Origin: Ophiosphaerella korrae
Lineage: Eukaryota; Ascomycota; Dothideomycetes; Pleosporales; Phaeosphaeriaceae
Length of the DNA stretch: 64,000 nt
Assembly (NCBI GenBank): GCA_028456385.1
Contig: JALNQF010000020.1
Span: forward strand, 1 to 64,000
Direction of reading: 5' to 3'
In this document: piece after piece, positions 56,543-64,000 of the stretch
Layout of the letters: each line of letters starts with the position of its first letter
Numbering within the stretch: position 1 is the stretch's first letter
Translations under genes and position numbers: made by a program
Notes under the pieces: model-generated
The model's database searches: none
What the model was told of the DNA's origin: nothing
Seen by the model: only the letters and a program-made list of their open reading frames with translations

Positions 56543-59500
56543 ATGGCCAACCCCGCAGCAGACCCCAGGTCGGCGCCGCTGACTGAGGAGTTGAAAGAAT
56601 TTGCTCTGTATGTGCAACATCGCCATTGCGGCGAGCGCCATCGCGGCGAGCGCCATGCTAACACTGTGCAGCACACTTTCGACCACGCTCTTCCCCAAAG
56701 GCTTCTTCTGCGCCCTGTGTAGCCAGCTTGCTATTGACTCATACAAGCTGCTCTGCTGCAACAAGCCCATATGCCCATCATGTCAGTCCCAGTCCGTCGA
56801 CTCCGAACCAGATGCACGTGCTAATGCCGCTCACAGGCCAAGACAAGCTGACTTTCCCCACCACCTGTCCTTCGTGCGACCACTCACCGCTCGAGGCCGA
56901 CTCATGTGCGCCAAACAAGGCTCTGCGGAACACAATGCGAGTCTGGCTGCAGAAGCAGAAGAAGAAGGAGGAGGCCAAGGCGGCTACTCAGGTCCCTCCC
57001 ACGCTTGCAGAGCCTACTTCGGCTGCTCCAGAGGCGCAGCCGACTGGCGATACTACAGAAAAGCCGGTTGAAAGTATTGAGGGTGTCGCAAAGGCTGATG
57101 GGGCCAGTGGCGAACAGACCGCGGTGGAGAACACCAGTGATGCGGACGGACAAGCTGGCTTAGGTGTGCTGCAAATGAATGAGGTAGGTTTGTGTCTCTC
57201 CGTTGTTCCCTCACCTCTGCGGAAGCAAGAGCTACGGAGGCAAGATGATGGGTGCACAGGCTTTGGTCCTCTAGCAAGAATGAACATGATTGTTGCAGCA
57301 CGTGCCAGTGATCACGGAATGCTTTTGCTTTTCACCTTTCCTTGCGCTGTTGCTAACTGCAGCCAGGATTCAACTGCCCTTCGGAGCGACGAGATAGAGC
57401 GCCGTGGCAGTGTAACTTCTCATGACGTGAGTAAGGGCGTCGAGCCGTCAGCCACAGAGGCTCCGGTGGACGAGCAGAGTAATGTGAACGGAGCAAACGG
57501 CAACATGACGGGTAACAATCCAATGATGATGAATGGCATGCCGGGTCAGATGGGCTATGGCTTTTCCAATCAAACAAACTTCAATAACGGTATGGGCTAT
57601 GGCATGAACAACATGAATAATATGCCAAACATGATGGGCAACAACAGCTGGAATGGTATGAACTCGATGGGTGAGTTTACATCCATATCATCCCTTATTC
57701 TACATGCACTAATTAGTATTGTAGACTTCAATAGCATGAATAACATAACTGGCATGTCAAATGGCATGTACGGAAATTTTGGTGGAAACATGGGCATGGG
57801 CATGAACGACATGTCTGCCATGAACTACGGTGGCGGCTATGGCGGATGGAATGGCATTGGGGGTGGTTTTGGCAACTACAACAACGGGTTCAACCACATG
57901 TCTGGATATAATCAATCTGGAGCATATCCCGAGATGATGAACCAATTCCCCAAGAATAATTTCTCAAACCAGAACCAGAATCGTTTCTCTGCCAATCAAG
58001 GGGGAGCATATCCTCAACGAAACATGCGAAATGGTAGTCAAGGAGGCTTGGGTCCTGGTTCTCAAAACCCGAATTCACGTCCTGGCAGTCAAGGTGGTTC
58101 TGCTCCCAACGTACGTCGATTTCATCATCAGTATCACACGCCCAAGGTTTTTTCTTCGAATTGTAAATTACCTATTGCAACAACAACTGACAAAAGTGGT
58201 TTCCAACAGCGTGACGGCCAGTCGCCTGACGGAATTGCTAATACTGCGGCTGATGCCAACTCTGGCGAGGAGCAGGCAAAGGCGTCCGCAGAGCATACTG
58301 AAGAAGGTAAAGCGAACAAAGAGCAAACGACCCACAAAGACCAATCCACAACTGAGCAGGATGCTGTCGGTGCTGGCAATGTCAGTAAGGTATCTGACAA
58401 CGGTACTGACCTGGTAGAAAATGGCACGAACGCGACGACCGGAGTTAGCGGGTTGAATCCAATCCAAACCTTCGACTCTAGCGACGCAGATATGCAGAAC
58501 TTTAGTCAGCCGATGATTGGCAATGGCATGTCGTATCAACATGGCATGATGAACGCAGGTTTTAATCAATCACACATGGATCCGGCTATGAACCCTAACA
58601 TGAACATGGGATATAATAGCTATAACCAACGTGGTGTTTTCAACAATGGGGCATATGGCGCTGCTAAGGTGTTGATAGATCAGCCTGCTCAGCCTATAGG
58701 TGTCGGTGTTGTTGGTGCGCCAACCGGCCCACGAGCTATGCGAGAAGGGCGACCGAACACAGGATTCTCTAGTAGGATGAATAACGCGCGTTTTGTTCCG
58801 CCAGCAAAAAGCGTCACCTCTTCCCAAGGTGCTGTTCCTACTAGCCCGCAGCGTAGAGTCCGATCGTATGTGCCTGAAGGGAATGTTGTGAAAGACGCAA
58901 TTACTGACATTCTTAGACGATCGCCTCAGCGAGACGAAAGCTTGCGCGTCAAGAACAAATCGCCTTCACGCTCGCGCTCGCGGTCTAGGTCACGGGGGAG
59001 AGACGATGCTAAAAAGGGGGATCAAGAGCGTGAGCGCTCGTTGGACCGCGAATCACGGCGTGAGGATCGTCAACGATCCGTCACTCCGAAAGATGAGGAT
59101 GACCACGATCGCCGTAAAGAGCGACGGCATCATCGCTCCTCTCGACATGATGAACGTGAGGAAGACTACGACGATCGACACAGAGATGATAGGGAAAGTC
59201 GAGGTAGCCGAACGCGTAGCACCTCAGCAGACTCAAAGTACCGCAGCAGCCGTCGTGACAAAGACAAGCATCGTCCTTCACGCTCGTATCGCGACCGAAG
59301 CCGCGATCATCGTCGCCGGCATTACTCACGGTCACCAGCTGAAAGACGATATGAGGATGACGAAACATGTGCGAATGGCGAGAAAGAATCAGACGGTGAT
59401 TTGCGCCGTAAGTATAGAGGTGACAAGGACAAGTATCGTGATCGATCGCGAGACAGGGAGCGTGAACGTGATCGCAAAGACCGCAAGGAGCGAGACCGCG

Positions 59501-60393
59501 ACTACGAGTATGAACGAGTTCGGGAGAAGGATAAAGATCGCAAGCGTCGCCGGGATCGCGAAGTAGAAGAAGACGAGCGTGATTACGATGATGACAAGCA
59601 TCGCTCTTCGCGTCGTAATCGAAAGGATCGCGATCGTGAGCGTTCCTCTCGTTACGAAGAACGTGATCGCGACGACCAAGACTACAAAGAGGCAAGGCAG
59701 GACAAGAAATTGTTGCAAGTTAAGGAGGAAGATGTTGTTGGCCAGATGATGAAGAAGCGTCCTGTCTCGCCACCCCTCAACGCACCAACCGGGCCCTCTG
59801 CAAATGGGTTCAGCATCAAGGGTCGCTCTAAGAATGTGATGCCACCACCTGTTCAGCCGCCTACAGGCCCTCGGGCGCTCCAGCCCCCGACAGGTCCAGC
59901 GGCAGACCGTACTCGTGAGCGGAGCGAGTCTAAAGGCCATCGCCGCCAATCCAGCACCTCCTCCATTCCAAGTCGTCCTATTACATCTAAAGATACAATA
60001 CCCCAAGATCATTACGCTGCAGAGCGTGAACGTAATGCCCGGGAACGTGACAGCCGTGAGCGTGTCGACAAAACCCAGCAAAGCAAACCCTTACACTCGC
60101 GAATGAACTCGTCATCTCGAGCATCGATATCTTCCAAGCGGCCCCGCGATGACATTGATGTTGACGAAGCCGAACCCCCGCGCGGTCCGAAAGCTGATGT
60201 CAAACCCCCATCTGGGCCAGCATCACATCGAGACAAACGTAGGAAGAGCGGAACCACAGGCGACGATAACATTGCAAACTTATTCACTGCAGGTCTACGA
60301 AAAAACGCCAAGGCACGACGTGGCGGAGTGCGCACGGAAGGCGATGTAGAGCGTGAGATGGAGCGCGTGGAGCGAGAAAGGGGCAGGCGATAG
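56543..60393 (+). CDS. RING-like zinc-finger protein with RS/RD-rich tail
   Basis: Six exons, 56543-56607, 56672-56781, 56837-57183, 57367-57670, 57725-58110 and 58210-60393, total 1132 codons (1131 residues). Eight cysteines form CxxC pairs near the N-terminus: C35-x2-C38, C50-C51, C56-x2-C59, C69-x2-C72 (FCALCSQLA; CCNKPICPSCQ; CPSCDHSP). They are completed only after splicing introns 1 and 2, which supports them. The layout is RING/U-box-like, so an E3-type or splicing-associated role is possible. The middle is a Met/Asn/Gly-rich disordered stretch. The C-terminal 450 residues are rich in RS, RD and RE dipeptides, as in splicing regulators. Intron 3 (183 bp) and intron 5 (99 bp) are open in frame, so retained forms could be translated. 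Confidence 0.78.
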
Positions 60394-60772
60394 ACAAATG
60401 CCGTTTCCTTGTTAACTCTAGCTTTTGAGAAGGTCAGCCAGACGGCTATGTAAGAGATATGGTCAGGAGGATAAGTGTAGGATGCATTATTTGGGTGGAA
60501 AATGTGCGGCATTTGCACACTGCATTGATATATGGGTAACGGGTAACGGGCTGAGCGTGGGACCGGAGATTTGTCTGCGGCGGCCACTTGGCTACCATTC
60601 TTCTCTCGACTTCTTGTAATATACCCTACTGCAGATTAGGATATTGGCTTGCGTGAGCAGGCGTGCTGTGCCTGATCATAAGGCGCAATAAAAAAACAAT
60701 ACATTTGAAAAGAGTTTGTGCATGTGGTACCTATCGTGGATTCGTTTTCATGTCGAGCTTCACATTACAGGA
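60394..60772. other. Convergent intergenic region
   Basis: About 380 bp between two convergent stops, with nothing else recognised. Confidence 0.4.
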
Positions 60773-61789
60773 CTACCGTCTATGGTTTACAAATTCCCTC
60801 TCTTCGCCGCCCAGTCGCGATGCAACTACGCATGCCTCGCGGATTGCTTTAGCCACGCTTCCCCTCACACCGTCCTCCTCGAGTGACATGAGTCCGCCAA
60901 TAGTGCAACCTCCGGGGGTTGATACCTTATCTTTCAATACCGCTGGATGCTCACCATTCAGCACCAGGCCTGTAGTTCCACGCATCGTCTGCGCCGCCAT
61001 CAACTGTGCTTCTGCCCTCGGCAAGCCCATTGCGACAGCGCCGTCTGCGGCAGCCTCCAATATGAGGGCGAAGAAGGCCGGGCCAGAACCGCACAGCGCA
61101 GTGCTGATGTCCATTTGTGCAGGCGGAAGCGACACTACGCGGCCAATGGAGGAGAAGATGAAATTTACGAGGGCGTGCTGGCTGTCGCTGAGTGGAGGGG
61201 TAGATGTCTGAATGACGGACATGGATTCGCGAACGAAAGATGCGGTGTTGGGCATAACGCGCACCACTCTACACGGGTTCTCGGCTTTGCTTGCGCCGTC
61301 CGGATATAGAAAATCTTCGATCTGTTGTTGTGTTACGCCGGCCAATATACTGACGAGCACTTTTCCTCTGAGCGCATCACGCATGCCATCCTCGCCCAGA
61401 ATGTCCTTGTATCCATAGGGCTTGCAGGAGAGCAGAACAATGTCGGCCTGTTGCACGCCTTTGAGGTTCTCATTGGTAAATGTCTGCAGGGAGAAGTTGT
61501 AATGGCTTAGGGCCTTCTTGACGTTCTCTTCTGCGGGCTTCCAGGTGTCGCAAGCAACAAAATTTTGTAGATTGGGCGTGTCTTTTGAGGAGGCGCCATC
61601 GTCACAAGAGAGAGCAGCGGTGGTCTTGGCTTGCGCAAGGGAAGACATGACACCGCCCATTATGGCTATGCCCATTGTGCCTGGGACGTATTAGCTGGTG
61701 CTCATCTCTGGCACTACCATGGGGAAACTGGGCCTACCGGAGCCGAGCACAGTCAATGTTAGAGCCTTTGATTCTTGGGTCGCAGCCAT
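60773..61789 (-). CDS. PRO3: Pyrroline-5-carboxylate reductase
   Basis: Exons 61738-61789 and 60773-61680 encode 319 residues. The 57-bp intron (GTAGGC...CCCAG) falls inside the dinucleotide motif, and splicing restores VLGSGTMGIAIMGG. Other signatures: ADIVLLSCKPYGYKDIL, LVSILAGVTQQQIEDFL, RVMPNTASFVRE, ALCGSGPAFFALILEAAADG (substrate-binding block), LMAAQTMRGTTGLVL, then KVSTPGGCTIGGLMSLEEDGVRG, the family's C-terminal pattern. It catalyses the last step of proline synthesis, NAD(P)H-dependent. It is divergent from CTK3, sharing a 257-bp promoter. Confidence 0.94.
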
Positions 61790-62046
61790 GTTGTTTCTTT
61801 CAGTCGATGAGTCTGGTTTGGCAGATTTGCGTCAAGGATTGGTGACTGCACTGCGACCTCGGCGGGGAAATATCTGGAGCTTGGGCCAGCTCCGATGGAA
61901 AGCGCATCGCGGTGGTTGCTAGCAACCTATGATCCTGCCCAGCCATCCAGAGAAGCTACTCAACGAGTTGAGGCACACCCTAATTAATCCACAGTCATCT
62001 TCGCTTCACCACCAATCGTATAGTTATTTCTCCGTTCATCAACACA
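61790..62046. promoter_or_regulatory. Bidirectional promoter PRO3 / CTK3
   Basis: 257 bp between divergent ATGs. No specific binding site identified. Confidence 0.45.
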
Positions 62047-62739
62047 ATGGCCGACCCCTTCGAGGTTCGCCAACGCTTCACCACTCTGCTCTCCCACCTC
62101 TCCGCCTCACACACCTCGCTCCAAAAGGCGGCATTATATGCGCTCAAGAACCGCGAAATGGACGAAGACCTCCACTCGTGTATCCTTGAGCAGCTCGAGC
62201 GCACAAACATGAACACGCGCGCAAACATCATGTTCTTCATTGAGTGCCTATGCGAAATGGCAATTAAGGATAGCGCCGGCGATGGTAAAGGCATTGACGA
62301 CAGCGCCATGGGCTATGTTCGAATGCTCCAGCGCGACATACTCCAAGTCGTTGAATGTGTAGTCGGAGAAGAAGGAGCAAATGTCCGTGTTGTGCGCAAG
62401 GTGCTGCAAACGCTGCAAACGCGATCCATTCTTCTGCCCGAGACTGTCAATGAGCTGGAAGCAGTGCTGAAGTCGCGAGAAGTCGAGCATCCATTTACGA
62501 CAGCAAGCCCAAGCATGAAGAATGGGAGTGCTAAGATGGATAAGAGGCAGATTGAGCAGAGGATTGAGGAGGATAGGGAACGGCACAAGAGGTTGAGGGA
62601 AAGCATCTGGGCCGTTCCTGGAGACGCAGAGGAGGAGATGGATAGGCTATGGGAGGATATGAGTGATATCGGCGAGGATGATTATGTTATGGCGAGAGAA
62701 GATAAGGAGGAGAGAGACCGGGCCATCAGACTGGGCTGA
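62047..62739 (+). CDS. CTK3: CTD kinase subunit gamma
   Basis: Single exon, 230 residues. The N-terminal half is a CID-like all-helical domain: DPFEVRQRFTTLLSHLSASH, SLQKAALYALKNRE, CILEQLERTNMNTRANIMFF, IECLCEMAIKD, YVRMLQRDILQVVECVV. It is followed by the conserved VRKVLQTLQTRSIL and a charged C-terminal helix region (KMDKRQIEQRIEEDRERHKR; WAVPGDAEEEMDRLWED). This order matches fungal Ctk3/Lsg1, a subunit with Ctk1 and Ctk2 of the kinase that phosphorylates Ser2 of the RNA polymerase II C-terminal repeat. Nuclear. Confidence 0.9.
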   Translation: MADPFEVRQRFTTLLSHLSASHTSLQKAALYALKNREMDEDLHSCILEQLERTNMNTRANIMFFIECLCEMAIKDSAGDGKGIDDSAMGYVRMLQRDILQVVECVVGEEGANVRVVRKVLQTLQTRSILLPETVNELEAVLKSREVEHPFTTASPSMKNGSAKMDKRQIEQRIEEDRERHKRLRESIWAVPGDAEEEMDRLWEDMSDIGEDDYVMAREDKEERDRAIRLG

Positions 62740-62939
62740 GTAAAGATAGGGCCTTCACTTGCGAGTCGCTCTTTCCCATATTCATACATAGCGAGGCGTT
62801 CCGGTGGAGATACCATAGGCCCATGACGGGCTAATTGATTTTTGCTGATTGCATTTGACTTCATGTTGAACATATCTGTACACGCACGTGCAATGTATAT
62901 GATACAGCCTTCCTCCCTTCCTTACCTCTCACGTCTGGC

Positions 62940-63550
62940 CTACTCCATGACAACTGTTGCCCCTAGTGCCTTCAGCGTCTCGACAATCTTCTCCGCGTCT
63001 TCTTTTGGCACGCCCTCCTTCATCATCTTCGGCGCGCTCTCCACGAATTTCTTGCTGTCGACCAAACTCAGCCCTAGCATTGCCTTGATCTCTTTAATGA
63101 CCTTTGGTTTTGCTCCAGCGTCAAATTTCTCCAGCTTGAGGTTGAACAGCGTCTTTTCTTGTGCAGCGGGCGCGGCTTCTTCTTCTTCAACGGGTGCGGC
63201 GGTTGGTGCGGCGCCTGCTAGACCCCCTCCTACAAAGCCGCCCATAGGCATATCGGGGATATTTAGGCGCGCCTATAAGGCTGCATGTTAATAATTATGA
63301 ACAAACCACAGTCACGATTTATGCCCACCTTGAGTGTTGACACCAGATCTGCAGTCTCCAACAAAGTCAATTGACTAATCTGGTCTACAATGGTCGCAAT
63401 TTTGGGATTGGTAGGACCTGCTGCAGCATCACCCGACGCCCATCTCCGCTGTATTCTTTGCTGTGTGGCCCCAATAGTCGGTCGTGCATAGGCGGTCGAC
63501 TTTGCTATGCAGATACAACTCCGGATGGCGCGAGAGGCTGGGACTGACAT
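62940..63550 (-). CDS. MRPL12: Mitochondrial ribosomal protein bL12m
   Basis: Exons 63329-63550 and 62940-63272 encode 184 residues. The intron is 56 bp (GTGGGC...TTATAG) and the join is in phase. The N-terminus is a basic mitochondrial presequence (MSVPASRAIRSCICIAKS...). The dimerisation domain is IATIVDQISQLTLLETADLV, the hinge is Ala/Pro/Glu-rich (GAAPTAAPVEEEEAAPAA), and the C-terminal domain FNLKLEKFDAGAKPKVIKEI, LGLSLVDSKKFVESAP, AEKIVETLKALGATVVME is the classic L7/L12 fold (K-x-x-V-I-K-x-I/V-R, L-x-L-x-x-A-K). It forms the stalk that recruits translation factors. Confidence 0.94.
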
Positions 63551-63832
63551 TGTGCGTTGCGCTATCAGGCCGGCAATGAGACTGAGGCTCAATGTTGTGT
63601 CGTACCTTCGTGAGATTTTGCGGAGCGGACGACTCTGCATTTAGCGTGGCGCCTTGGCAGGCCCGAGGGCCCGCAAAAAAGTTGGAGAAACTTCGACATC
63701 TCATTGACAACGCTACGAACACTTTTCTTCGGGCATTTTGAAGCGTCGAAACTATGGGAAGGCGCCCCAGCCGCATTCTATGATCTACTTGCGAAAACGA
63801 TAGGAAGTAATAGCATCCAAAAGGCCTCTAAG
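63551..63832. promoter_or_regulatory. Bidirectional promoter MRPL12 / gene at 63833
   Basis: 282 bp between divergent start codons. No motif identified. Confidence 0.4.
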
Positions 63833-64000
63833 ATGGCGAATATCAAATCACTTGCCGCACAAGCTTTGAAGCCTGAATCCACGGATACCCTTTTCGTCCA
63901 GCACAAGGGGTTATTCGTAGAATTGTGTGCGCATTGGATTCAGGATCATGCAGACACTGGTGCCAAAATCGCTGCACTCGGCCGATTACTACCTCTTGCA
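63833..64000 (+). CDS. 5' end of an unidentified gene, cut by the window
   Basis: ATG at 63833 opens a frame of 56 codons that runs off the end without a stop: MANIKSLAAQALKPESTDTL, then HKGLFVELCAHWIQDHADTG and KIAALGRLLPLA. It reads as an alpha-helical soluble domain. The codon pattern resembles neighbouring genes, and the divergent position relative to bL12m is typical of a real promoter. Not enough is present to name it. Confidence 0.55.
   Translation, partial: MANIKSLAAQALKPESTDTLFVQHKGLFVELCAHWIQDHADTGAKIAALGRLLPLA

Noticed and set aside
59081..60081. Minus-strand frames opposite the RS-rich exon
   Set aside because: Mirror frames of an Arg/Asp/Ser repeat region. No independent evidence.
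17000..64000. tRNA genes and CRISPR arrays
   Set aside because: Scanning by eye for GGTTCGANTCC-type B boxes and regularly spaced repeats found nothing convincing. A programme such as tRNAscan-SE would be needed to exclude tRNAs.

Overview
This window looks like nuclear DNA of a filamentous ascomycete, most plausibly a Dothideomycete such as a member of the Pleosporales (inference). Genes have short GT-AG introns of about 45-70 bp with CTAAC/CTGAC-like branch sites. The families present (DUF3500, DUF4360, fungal copper amine oxidase, MET2, CTK3, single-domain AA8 cytochrome) are typical of filamentous ascomycetes. The first 16 kb is extremely AT-rich, almost lacks CA and TG dinucleotides, and its old reading frames are broken by TAG/TAA, which is the mark of repeat-induced point mutation (RIP).

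Region 1 (1-16.1 kb) is a nested stack of RIP-degraded chromodomain Ty3/gypsy elements. Copy A (to 2922) sits in copy B (2923-4676), B sits in copy C (4677-7058 plus 14087-15049), and a complete opposite-strand copy D (7059-14086) is inserted in C with a perfect CTTAG target duplication. C lies in a decayed pogo/Fot1-like DDE transposase whose C-terminal part survives at 15050-16005. Every copy carries a reading frame antisense to pol between the chromodomain and the 3' LTR. The LTRs fall into two types by their U3 sequence.

Region 2 (16.1-23.9 kb) is a gene-sparse border with a secreted DUF4360 small protein, a decayed DUF4188 monooxygenase-like gene, an intact DUF3500 gene and a small gene whose only defect is one in-frame TGA.

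Region 3 (23.9-30.8 kb) has a salicylate-hydroxylase-type flavoprotein tail-to-tail with an isochorismatase-like hydrolase, then a large Cid1-type terminal nucleotidyltransferase. Region 4 (31-35 kb) holds pseudogenes of a short-chain dehydrogenase and an acetate kinase, followed by an intact three-exon cytochrome-only AA8 protein.

Region 5 (36.6-50.9 kb) has Mpv17/PMP22, a DUF829 hydrolase, an IFI6/ISG12-like protein, a secreted copper amine oxidase with a 15-nt micro-exon, a zinc alcohol dehydrogenase, a divergent MET2/CEM1 pair and a nickel/cobalt transporter. A gene-poor 3.5 kb follows. Region 6 (54.4-64 kb) is compact and mostly housekeeping: a small unknown protein, an HSL-type esterase, a RING-like protein with an RS/RD-rich tail, pyrroline-5-carboxylate reductase, CTK3, mitochondrial ribosomal protein bL12m, and the 5' end of an unidentified gene running off the window.

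All exon joins were deduced by eye from splice consensus, reading phase and family similarity recalled from memory. No alignment or transcript data were available.
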